DNA of 23,231 nt from Anaerolineae bacterium (GTDB taxonomy: Bacteria; Chloroflexota; Anaerolineae; Aggregatilineales; Phototrophicaceae). Shown one piece after another: positions 14,856 through 21,880 of the stretch. The position numbers and the translations under genes were made by a program. The notes beneath the pieces are model-generated. The model was not told the DNA's origin. It saw only the letters and a program-made list of their open reading frames with translations, and made no database searches. Position 1 is the stretch's first letter. The number at the start of each line of letters is the position of its first letter. The stretch is taken from positions 1 to 23,231 of the forward strand of contig JANQRM010000269.1 in NCBI GenBank assembly GCA_028284565.1. The letters run 5' to 3'.

Positions 14856-15314
14856 ATGACCGATTGCGGAGAATTCACAGATGAGATGCCTCGCATTATT
14901 CTCTCACTCAATCAAGCAGGCGTAATTATTTTGCGAGACAGTGGCGTAATATATCAGAATCAAACTCGTGGAAATACTTGCAAGCAACGATGTGCAGAAG
15001 GAGTGCTTGCGCTAATCAGCAACCCAATTTTAATGACAGGTATCCCCATGCAACTCTATCAATGTCCAATTGAAGCGGGCTTGAAAAAGATCGACTGGGA
15101 CAGAAGTTATTCACGAGTAGGCATCACTTGTGCCGATGAAATTGATGCGCTCCTCCAATCAAACGGTTCCACGAAAAATATTTCTGTAGACCGTACACGT
15201 CTCAAAGAATCCGAAGAAGCATGGGTTTATGTCAAACTTAAACCATTGGGTTCTTCACTCTATGAGGGTTCTGGTGCTTGTGATGGCGTGTTAGTTTGGT
15301 CAAACAGTGATTAG
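14856..15314 (+). CDS. DUF6210-like protein of unknown function
   Basis: This encodes 152 residues as drawn. ATGs at 14835 and 14886 are alternatives; the domain itself begins at the last, with MPRIILSLNQAG. GVIYQNQTRGNTC, the CADEIDALLQ helix, ISVDRTRLKESEEAWVYVKL and the terminal GVLVWSNSD recall the family named DUF6210, which has no known function. The name is from memory. Cysteines at KQRC, QCP, TCADE and GAC are unusually frequent for its size. There is no signal peptide or membrane segment. The gene stands alone, is A+T-rich, and lies between two homologous hairpin elements (14728-14804 and 15410-15478), so it may be a mobile or exchangeable cassette. Confidence 0.65.
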   Translation: MTDCGEFTDEMPRIILSLNQAGVIILRDSGVIYQNQTRGNTCKQRCAEGVLALISNPILMTGIPMQLYQCPIEAGLKKIDWDRSYSRVGITCADEIDALLQSNGSTKNISVDRTRLKESEEAWVYVKLKPLGSSLYEGSGACDGVLVWSNSD

Positions 15315-15409
15315 CTGTCGGGCGAAAAATTCGTCACAGTTTCTCGCTTCGTTGTTGATGATGTAAAGTTACCACCGCCAAAAATGAAAGATCATCGGAA
15401 ATCTAAATT

Positions 15410-15478
15410 AAACCCCATTCAAACCAAATGGCGGGAAGCGGCGGGGAACTCCTTACCAGCCGCCGAAAACATAGTTCA
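15410..15478. repeat. Hairpin element B, right of the DUF6210-like gene
   Basis: CGGCGG (15439-15444), a 15-base loop, and CCGCCG (15460-15465). Relative to element A, the stem has two compensated base-pair changes (CGGCAA/TTGCCG became CGGCGG/CCGCCG) while loop length is unchanged. The flanks AAACCCCATTCAAAC, ATGGC, GAAAACA and GTTCAT are shared with A. It lies in the 287-base gap between the DUF6210-like and TPR genes, where I see no other gene. Confidence 0.6.
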
Positions 15479-15568
15479 TCCGTGCGACGGGAAAGATGAC
15501 AACATATGAAACACATACTGGAATCAAACAAAAAGAGGAGAGAAGTTGATGAAATTGGATACTAATAT

Positions 15569-15600
15569 GCTGATTTGCTGAGAAGCTGACTTGCTACAAC
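15569..15600. repeat. Two 16-base tandem repeats
   Basis: GCTGATTTGCTGAGAA is followed directly by the diverged GCTGACTTGCTACAAC. They end two bases before the stop end of the TPR gene on the minus strand. No function is evident. Confidence 0.45.
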
Positions 15601-15601
15601 G

Positions 15602-16201
15602 CTAACTGTTCGCAGTCTCAGCTGGAATGAATCGCTTGCAGATTTCCATCGCATATTGCGTGGATTCGATGAGTTCCGTCTCGCGCTTCAGTTGGCGGAT
15701 GGCGAGGGCTTTTTCAAACAGGCGATAAGCGTTCTCATAATCGGCTTGCTCGAACTTGCTCTTGCCCAAGTGTTGATAGGCAAAGTCCAAGCCATTTTTG
15801 AAGGGGTTCTGGAAGGGGCGCACGGTGGCATCGGGGTCGGTCACACACGCCATTATGACCTGATTATAAAGTCGGTCTGCCAGCATATAATCTTGGCGAC
15901 ATTGATACACCTGTGCCAGACGGATGAGATTCCGCAATTGGGCAGAACGGTCACGCAGATGATTGGAGGCAGTAATCGCCATATTGATATAGGCTTCGGC
16001 TTCGTCCAAACGACCCAATACCCGACAGAGTGCGCCAATCGTGCTATACAGCGTCATCTGCTCATGCGTATCCTGCTCATCGGCAAGGCGCGCTTCCAAC
16101 CACACCACGGCTTCCTGCATCGCATCAGGATTATTCGCACGTTCTTTCAACGAGTCGTCAATGGAGTATGACACATCATATGGTATATCTTGCAGGTTCA
16201 T
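15602..16201 (-). CDS. TPR-repeat protein, cytoplasmic
   Basis: This encodes 199 residues. At least three TPR-like helix pairs are visible: LYSTIGALCRVLGRLDEAEA, then YINMA (about 51-75); LRNLIRLAQVYQCRQDYMLA, then DRLYN (about 88-113); and a third around LGKSKFEQADYENAYRLFEK, then ALAIRQ (about 149-174). No signal peptide is present, unlike the large TPR protein at 3736, so it acts in the cytoplasm as a scaffold or regulator with an unknown partner. It lies 53 bases downstream of the Lgt-like gene and may share its transcript. The codon style resembles that of the flanking core-like genes. Confidence 0.82.
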   Translation of the reverse strand: MNLQDIPYDVSYSIDDSLKERANNPDAMQEAVVWLEARLADEQDTHEQMTLYSTIGALCRVLGRLDEAEAYINMAITASNHLRDRSAQLRNLIRLAQVYQCRQDYMLADRLYNQVIMACVTDPDATVRPFQNPFKNGLDFAYQHLGKSKFEQADYENAYRLFEKALAIRQLKRETELIESTQYAMEICKRFIPAETANS

Positions 16202-16254
16202 GGTTTCATCACCGCCCTATCTCGTTTGGAGTCTACCACAAAATTCATTTTTGG

Positions 16255-17049
16255 CTATTGAGTATTTACAATTTTCACAGATGGCGGGATGTCAACTCTT
16301 GGTCGCCGTTGTATCCCGACCAAAATCACGCCACTCACAACCATCGTCACCACATCCAGCCATTGGTCACTACGGAGTCCCGCGAGCATCAGTGCATAAT
16401 CACCACGCAGGAAACCAATGCCAAACATCCCCAGACTGAGGAGCATCAGCACCCACCAAAAGCGGACATTTCGTCCCCAACCACGCCAGAAAAGGAGCAA
16501 AACCAGTATCAAAAGCGCAATCGACAAGGACGTTCCCAGCAGTTGCGTATGGAAACGCGGGGCAAAGATGCCAAACACATCTTCCGCTTCCCACACCATA
16601 AAGGCGGGATAATCAACCAGCCGTTGCACCTCGCGTCCATAATGGCAGGCGAAATTCCAGCATCCCAGCCAGCCAGCCAACGCAATCAACGGGATAGCTG
16701 GAGTCAGTCGGTCAATCAGGGTCATGAGGTCAAAGTCACGCCAACGCGAACCCAACCAGATACCTATCAATCCGCCAAACAAAACGCCATGCCAATCTAA
16801 CCCGCCCGCTTGCCAGTTGAGGATTTCATTCGTATGAAAACCAAAATGCGCCCAATTCAGTGCCACATGCACCACTCGCCCGGCAATTAAACCAGCTACA
16901 AGGGCAATCAGCAAGGTATCCGTCATTGCAAGGCGTTGGGGTTTGGGAGTGCGCACAATCAGCCATCCAGCAGACAGGATAACCGCGAGTGCAATAAACA
17001 AGGTGTAATAGTGAATGACGGCTTCCCCAAGCCGAAAACTGGCTTCCAT
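16255..17049 (-). CDS. Prolipoprotein diacylglyceryl transferase (Lgt)-like membrane protein, catalytic signature missing
   Basis: This encodes 264 residues with about seven hydrophobic segments. The Lgt fold is recognisable: HYYTLFIALAVIL at the start, AGLIAGRVVHVALN (52-65), the ILNWQAGGLDWHGVLFGG block (76-93) with the conserved H87, FHTQLLG (166-172), and FLRGDYALMLAGLRSDQWL (213-231). True Lgt carries GRIGNFINGE in the middle; here the equivalent is GWLGCWNFAC (126-135), so the residues matching E. coli R143, N146 and E151 are all replaced. Lgt attaches diacylglycerol to lipoprotein cysteines; this copy is more likely a paralogue with another role. The upstream neighbour encodes a lipoprotein. 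GGGGAG lies somewhat far (11 bases) before the ATG. Confidence 0.8.
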   Translation of the reverse strand: MEASFRLGEAVIHYYTLFIALAVILSAGWLIVRTPKPQRLAMTDTLLIALVAGLIAGRVVHVALNWAHFGFHTNEILNWQAGGLDWHGVLFGGLIGIWLGSRWRDFDLMTLIDRLTPAIPLIALAGWLGCWNFACHYGREVQRLVDYPAFMVWEAEDVFGIFAPRFHTQLLGTSLSIALLILVLLLFWRGWGRNVRFWWVLMLLSLGMFGIGFLRGDYALMLAGLRSDQWLDVVTMVVSGVILVGIQRRPRVDIPPSVKIVNTQ

Positions 17050-17170
17050 GCGATAAATTTCTCCCCACTTCGCGTTCCTATCATAAACAACTCTGCGAAT
17101 TTTTGGGGATTATCACCGTCTTTGCGTAGGGTAAGCGTCGTTTTAGGTGTGATTTCCGTCCAGTTTCGCC

Positions 17171-18802
17171 CTATTCCGTGGATGTAATGCGATAAATAAT
17201 GCCCGTTTCCCACTCCGCGATGTAGACTACACCATCCATCCCGACTTCAACATCCACGGGACGGAAGGGAGCATCAAGTGAGCCACTATCGAAGACAGCG
17301 AAGTCTTCTGCTGTACCAAAATAGGAGCCTTCGCCCGTCGGAAACAGGGGGACAAACACGACCTTATGTCCGACATTGACACCGCGCGCCAGAGCTGTCG
17401 GTGCGCCTGTGCCAAAAAGGGAGACAAACACGCCCTCACGCCCATCAAAATGCGTGCCATAAGCAACGCCTGTCGCTGTAGATGAGGGTGGGAACAAGGC
17501 AATCGGTGGGTCGCCTATATCGACGGTGATTGTTCCACGGGGTAGCCAATCGCCATAAACCAGTGGGTAGCCATAATGCACCCCTTCACGCACATGATTG
17601 AGTTCTTCCGGAGCCAGATAGAAGCTCTCGTTATCAAATTGCGTGGGGCTATTATCGACAACTATCATATCGCCATTGGGCATCAGCGCGAAATCAGCAG
17701 GTTGATGAAAACCCGTTGCAAACAGCTCCACATTTGACCCGTCTGCCTGCGTGCGGACAATGACAGAGGAATAGGTGGCATTGCGCGTATCGGCTTTTGC
17801 GCCGATATACAGAAAGCCATCCGCGAAGAGCATTCCATCTGCCGTTAATTCGAGAGGATGCGTGGACAAATCAGTGAAGATGGGAGTCAGGGTGTCGCGC
17901 AATAAATCGCCATCACCATCTTCACTCAAGATGCTGACGCGCCCATTGTCGTAGATATAGAGCGTGTCGTCGCCAACCGCTATGTCCATTGCCCCATCGA
18001 AGAGGTCACTCTCGCTTTCCAGATGAACGGGCGTGGCATCATCGGCAATCAAATCGCCATTCGTATCCCGCAGGACATAGACATCCCCCTGCGTCGTGAG
18101 GACATACAAATCGCCCGCATCGAAGGTCATGGCGACGATGTGATTAAAGGCATTGGGTTGGATAGGGACTTGTCCATAAAAGCGAATATCAATGCCCTGT
18201 GCCACGCGGATATGCTGAACAGACGTAATCGGTGGTTGGGTTGGCGTGGGGTTGAGCAGGGTCTGTATTGAGAAGTGGAAGACATCCGACTCAACTGAGG
18301 CGCGTTCGCGGATATTGCCATCTACTCCAAAGATGACGACTTGCACCGACCAGTAATAATCTGTCGCAGGATGGGCGCGCACCCAATCTGTAATATCGAG
18401 GATGGAGGTATCGGTGTAGGCAAGAACCGTCCGTGTCTCTGGGGTTTGCCCGATGCGAACTTCAAAGGCTTCGTTCTCACGCAGGCGACGTATCCATTCC
18501 CAGCGCAGGCTGATGGGAAAGTCTGTAACCGTGCGGTCATCTTGCGGGAAGATGAGACGCAGGGTCGATTCGCGGTCTGCCTCAACTGTGGCTTGAATCG
18601 CCGTGGCGATAAGGTCGGCATTTTGCGTGATTTCGATGGCTTGCGCCGTGGCAAGGTCATTGCCCACCGCGCTACAGGCAGAAGCAACAAAAAATAGACA
18701 TATCCAAAGAAAATATTGAGCAGGTAGATTAGAGGTAAGGGCGGTTCGCGTCACACCTAGAGACTGTGATTCACCGCTTTTACATTGATGTAGATTTGCC
18801 AT
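17171..18802 (-). CDS. Predicted lipoprotein with sorbosone/PQQ-dehydrogenase-like beta-propeller
   Basis: This encodes 543 residues. A hydrophobic segment, YFLWICLFFVASAC (30-43), ends in a lipobox-like ASAC, so cysteine 43 is probably lipid-modified and the protein anchored outside the membrane. Residues about 70-180 form a beta domain with an aromatic-rich DYYWSVQVVIFG strand. From about 200 to the end, the repeated blades (IVAMTFDAGDLYVLTTQGDV, MDIAVGDDTLYIYDNG, FATGFHQPADFALMPNGDMI, DVEVGMDGVVYIAEW) match the sorbosone-dehydrogenase/soluble-glucose-dehydrogenase propeller. DTNGDLIAD and DGDGDLLRD look like calcium loops. A PTPTQPP linker precedes the propeller. Enzyme activity is not certain. 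The ATG leaves 28 residues ahead of the hydrophobic core, so the start may be a little downstream. Confidence 0.82.
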   Translation of the reverse strand: MANLHQCKSGESQSLGVTRTALTSNLPAQYFLWICLFFVASACSAVGNDLATAQAIEITQNADLIATAIQATVEADRESTLRLIFPQDDRTVTDFPISLRWEWIRRLRENEAFEVRIGQTPETRTVLAYTDTSILDITDWVRAHPATDYYWSVQVVIFGVDGNIRERASVESDVFHFSIQTLLNPTPTQPPITSVQHIRVAQGIDIRFYGQVPIQPNAFNHIVAMTFDAGDLYVLTTQGDVYVLRDTNGDLIADDATPVHLESESDLFDGAMDIAVGDDTLYIYDNGRVSILSEDGDGDLLRDTLTPIFTDLSTHPLELTADGMLFADGFLYIGAKADTRNATYSSVIVRTQADGSNVELFATGFHQPADFALMPNGDMIVVDNSPTQFDNESFYLAPEELNHVREGVHYGYPLVYGDWLPRGTITVDIGDPPIALFPPSSTATGVAYGTHFDGREGVFVSLFGTGAPTALARGVNVGHKVVFVPLFPTGEGSYFGTAEDFAVFDSGSLDAPFRPVDVEVGMDGVVYIAEWETGIIYRITSTE

Positions 18803-18864
18803 AGCAAGTATCTTTATTAGTATCGTTGCTGTGATGTGACTCAGGTTATACTATACCTGCTTTC

Positions 18865-19659
18865 ATGACATCACTGGATAAACATTCCTTGACAACATCA
18901 ACTATTTTACCCGACCAAATCCGAACATTAGAAACCTATGCATGGCGGTCACTGCCTGCATTTGAGGAGGAAATACTCGATGGCTGGCGGTTGCGCTTTG
19001 CAAATGGGGTGAAAGGGCGCGCCAATTCGGTCTATCCGTTGGCACATGAGGGAATGGACTTAGCTGACAAGGTGCAATTTTGTGAAGCATGGTATGAAGC
19101 GCGGGAGATCGTGCCTCGCTTTAAGTTAACGGATGCTTCTGCTCCAAGTGAACTGGATAGCTATCTGGAGGCGCGGGGCTATGAACGATTCAGTGAGACC
19201 GAAGTCTATACGCTGGATTTAGCGTCACTTGAAAAACAAACTTTAACAGTATTGGTTGAGCCTAATCTCACAAATACTTGGCTCTCCAAATACCTCGCCA
19301 ACACAACACCTCATGAAGGGCGGGTTTATACTGAGATACTCCGCCACATAGAACTGCCGTCTCTGTATGCTCAACTCAAGCAGGATGGTGAAGTGGTGGC
19401 TCTAGGGCGCGCTGTGATGGATGGGCAGTGGGTCGGGTTGTTTGGCATATGGACACAGCCCGAACATCGCAAGCGGGGGTATGGCAAAGCGATTACACTT
19501 GCCATCCTGCATCAAGCGAAACAGCAAGGGGCAACCCAATCCTACTTACAGGTGGTGGCGAATAACGAACCTGCGATACGCTTGTATCAACAATTGGGCT
19601 TTGAATATGGGTATACCTATTGGTATCGACGGAAGGTATCCGATGGCATATCGACGTGA
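18865..19659 (+). CDS. GNAT-family N-acetyltransferase
   Basis: This encodes 264 residues. The C-terminal half is a GNAT domain: VALGRAVMDGQWVGLFGIWT, then motif A QPEHRKRGYGKAI (198-210), which binds the acetyl-CoA pyrophosphate, then YLQVVANNEPAIRLYQQLGF (227-246) and a closing YRRK. The N-terminal half, with LETYAWRSLPAFEEEILDGW and RANSVYPL, is the pattern of two-lobed acetyltransferases in which the first lobe is degenerate. The substrate is unknown. It is divergent from the propeller lipoprotein gene with 62 bases between. A TATACT at 18847-18852 lies only 12 bases before the ATG, so a leaderless or very short-leader transcript is possible. Confidence 0.87.
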   Translation: MTSLDKHSLTTSTILPDQIRTLETYAWRSLPAFEEEILDGWRLRFANGVKGRANSVYPLAHEGMDLADKVQFCEAWYEAREIVPRFKLTDASAPSELDSYLEARGYERFSETEVYTLDLASLEKQTLTVLVEPNLTNTWLSKYLANTTPHEGRVYTEILRHIELPSLYAQLKQDGEVVALGRAVMDGQWVGLFGIWTQPEHRKRGYGKAITLAILHQAKQQGATQSYLQVVANNEPAIRLYQQLGFEYGYTYWYRRKVSDGIST

Positions 19660-19707
19660 TTCAAACGGTATATTATTAACATAGAACTATATCTACAATA
19701 CGTCTCT

Positions 19708-19735
19708 ATAGGGGCGTACAGCTGTACCCCCTTAC
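19708..19735. repeat. Dispersed palindromic repeat, copy 4
   Basis: Left arm ATAGGGGCGTA, core CAGCTG and right arm TACCCCCTTAC. It matches the other copies with a few substitutions and lies between the acetyltransferase and flavin reductase genes. Confidence 0.72.
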
Positions 19736-19787
19736 GAATAAGACACTCTTGCTTAGTATTGATCAATTTAGGTCTGATAGGTCAACC

Positions 19788-20414
19788 ATGATACGCTTTG
19801 ATACTGCAACACTCTCCAACAAGGAAGCCTACAAATTATTGACGAGCGCGGTTGTGCCACGCCCGATTGCATGGGTGAGTACGCTGAGTCCGACTGGTGG
19901 ACGCAACCTTGCACCCTTTAGCTATTTCAATGTCATGTCTGCCGCGCCACCGACCTTGATGTTTAGTGTGGGACATACGGGCAGTGAACGGGGTTTCAAA
20001 GATACTTATGACAACCTGTCGGAGTCGCGGGAATGTGTAGTGAATATTGTGGATGAGTCGGTTGCCGAAGCGATGAACAACAGTGCCACGAACTATCCGC
20101 CAGAAGTGGATGAGTTTGATATGGCTGGTTTGACTGCGCTCGAATCGATTCATATCGCACCTTTCCGCGTGGCAGAAAGTCCCGTGCATTTTGAGTGTAA
20201 GCTCAATCAAATCCTCACGCTCGAAAATGAGTATGGGCGGAGTGATGTGATGGTGTGTGATATTCTCGCTATTCATGTGGCGGAGTCGGTGTATATGGGC
20301 GACCACAAAATCGACCCCATGAAATTAAAGGTCATCGGGCGGATGGCAGGCTCGGACTATATTCGGTCACATGACCTGTTCCAGTTGGTCCGCAAACGAC
20401 ACGAGACCTCATGA
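19788..20414 (+). CDS. Flavin reductase family protein (FMN-binding split barrel)
   Basis: This encodes 208 residues from MIRFDTATLSNKEAYKLL; AGGT lies five bases upstream, and a TTG at 19749 is rejected. VPRPIAWVSTLSPTGGRNLA followed by PFSYFNVMSAAPPTLMFSVG is the signature FMN-binding region of the flavin reductase-like domain, with NLAPFSYF the most characteristic part. ECVVNIV and AMNNSATNYPPEVDEF continue the family pattern. Members bind FMN and either reduce flavin with NAD(P)H for a partner enzyme or act alone on unknown substrates. The stop overlaps the start of the DUF3891 gene by four bases (ATGA). Confidence 0.92.
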   Translation: MIRFDTATLSNKEAYKLLTSAVVPRPIAWVSTLSPTGGRNLAPFSYFNVMSAAPPTLMFSVGHTGSERGFKDTYDNLSESRECVVNIVDESVAEAMNNSATNYPPEVDEFDMAGLTALESIHIAPFRVAESPVHFECKLNQILTLENEYGRSDVMVCDILAIHVAESVYMGDHKIDPMKLKVIGRMAGSDYIRSHDLFQLVRKRHETS

Positions 20415-21187
20415 TACAATACGATAACGGCGACTATTGGTTGCTCATTCCGCAGCCAGCTCATGCATGGTTTTCTGGAATATTGGCTGAGCATTGGGGC
20501 AATGCGCAGGTATCACGTCCCGAACCCTTTCAGTCGGTTGTGCTGGGCGTGACTTTACATGATGTCGGCTGGTTGGCACTTGATAGTCAGCCGATATTAA
20601 GCAAACAATCCGAACCCCTGCACTTCCTCGAACCCGACCTCGAACAGATTGACACAATGTATCTGCAAACAGCATCAGATGTCAGCCAAATCGACCCCTA
20701 TGCTGGGATTCTGGTGAATCGGCATATGCAGATGATTTTCAACAGCCGTTTGATTCATGGGCGTGAAACGGAAGCCGAGTTACGTCCGTTGATTAATGAA
20801 CTCGAATCGAATGAACTAGCCTTGATTGACCGACTACAAACTCATCCGATTTATTCTGCTTATCTTGACGAAGCCACACTGAAACACAATTATCGCATCC
20901 TACGGACGTGTGACCTACTTTCCCTCTTTTGTTGTGGGGCATTTCCAGCGCGCGTATTAGAGGATACACCGTTCCGATATGGTGCATCATTCCAACAGCT
21001 GAAGTGTGAGTTAGTCGAACCATGGACACTCCATATCGAGCCGAATCTGTTCAATCGAACCGAAATATCGACGACGATTGATGCGAAGGTTATCCCCAAA
21101 AAGCGTTATGAAAGTGGGTGGGATTACAATGATGATTTAATGAAGGCGAGCTATCAAACAATTACCCTAAAGGTCATTGCCGATTAA
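20411..21187 (+). CDS. DUF3891 family protein
   Basis: This encodes 258 residues. An early LIPQPAHAWFSGILAEHWG with the HDVGWLALD motif (near 50-58) is characteristic of DUF3891, a helical family with an HD-like arrangement of histidines and aspartates whose function is not known. NRHMQMIF and RTCDLLSLFCCG are further likely conserved blocks; conserved His and Asp residues suggest a metal site, as in HD-domain hydrolases, but that is inference. It is translationally coupled to the flavin reductase gene. There is no signal peptide. A 66-base gap separates it from the LysE-type gene. Confidence 0.82.
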   Translation: MIQYDNGDYWLLIPQPAHAWFSGILAEHWGNAQVSRPEPFQSVVLGVTLHDVGWLALDSQPILSKQSEPLHFLEPDLEQIDTMYLQTASDVSQIDPYAGILVNRHMQMIFNSRLIHGRETEAELRPLINELESNELALIDRLQTHPIYSAYLDEATLKHNYRILRTCDLLSLFCCGAFPARVLEDTPFRYGASFQQLKCELVEPWTLHIEPNLFNRTEISTTIDAKVIPKKRYESGWDYNDDLMKASYQTITLKVIAD

Positions 21188-21253
21188 CGAACTATCTTGT
21201 ATGTTTCAATGTGGGAAACCTCAATACGGCTCACTTTTGTATGGAGACAAGCA

Positions 21254-21880
21254 ATGACGACAGACATTTGGTTCGCTTATCTTGGCGCAATCCTCCTTTT
21301 GATGACCACACCGGGGCCCAGCCAATTGCTGATGTTGTCCAACAGTATGCGCTTTGGGGCTAAAAGGTCTAGCTTGACGGCACTGGGAGATTTGACGGCG
21401 AATGCACTGCAAATGGTAATTTCGGCAGTGGGTCTCGCCAGTATTCTCTATACCTCGCAAACCATGTTTTTGGTTATTAAATGGCTTGGTGTAGCCTATC
21501 TCATTTATATGGGGATTCAGCAATTCCGTAAGCCTATCCAAGCAACGGATGATACCATCGAACCTACCGTGAAACATCGGAAAGACCTCTTTCTGCAGGG
21601 CTTTGTCACATCGGCTTCTAATCCAAAGGCAATTATCTTCTTCGCCGCCTTATTTCCACAATTTATCAATCCCCGTGCCGAGCCTGCTGGACAATTCCTC
21701 ATCTTGGGGCTGACCTATCTGGTCATTGATGGGTGTTTCTTGATGGTGTATGGGGTATTCGCTAGTTGGATACGTCGGCAGTTCCAAGCACGTATCGCGC
21801 CATATCTCAACAAAATTGCAGGGGGCTTCTTGATACTCGCTGCAGTTCTGTTGGGTCTGAAACCTGTCGAAGTTGACTAA
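21254..21880 (+). CDS. LysE/RhtB-family amino-acid or small-molecule exporter
   Basis: This encodes 208 residues, the usual length. The ATG at 21254 has GGAG eight bases before it; a TTG at 21199-frame position 21197 would add a spurious 19 residues. MTTPGPSQLLMLSNSMRFG near the start is the LysE-family hallmark (TPGP), followed by a KWLGVAYLIYMGIQQFR segment, FVTSASNPKAIIFFAALFPQ (the second family hallmark, NPKa..FF....PqF), and a final GGFLILAAVLLGL helix. About six transmembrane helices are expected. Such proteins export amino acids or homoserine lactones; the substrate is unknown. Its TAA abuts the ATG of the next gene, so the two are probably one operon. Confidence 0.9.
   Translation: MTTDIWFAYLGAILLLMTTPGPSQLLMLSNSMRFGAKRSSLTALGDLTANALQMVISAVGLASILYTSQTMFLVIKWLGVAYLIYMGIQQFRKPIQATDDTIEPTVKHRKDLFLQGFVTSASNPKAIIFFAALFPQFINPRAEPAGQFLILGLTYLVIDGCFLMVYGVFASWIRRQFQARIAPYLNKIAGGFLILAAVLLGLKPVEVD

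Noticed and set aside
14728..15478. Integron attC sites around the DUF6210-like gene
   Set aside because: The hairpins recall attC layout, but the outer ends do not fit the R' (GTTRRRY) and R'' (RYYYAAC) consensus, and no integrase is present.
14259..15601. CRISPR array in the repeat-rich stretch
   Set aside because: The repeats are few, short and of several unrelated kinds; there is no regular repeat-spacer pattern and no cas gene.
16030..16800. A 256-codon plus-strand open frame opposite the Lgt-like gene
   Set aside because: It is the complement of two real genes, is rich in His, Gln, Pro and Ser with no domain pattern, and has no ribosome site.
19836..20300. Minus-strand open frame opposite the flavin reductase gene
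   Set aside because: It is a shadow of a well-supported coding region and shows no protein-like pattern.
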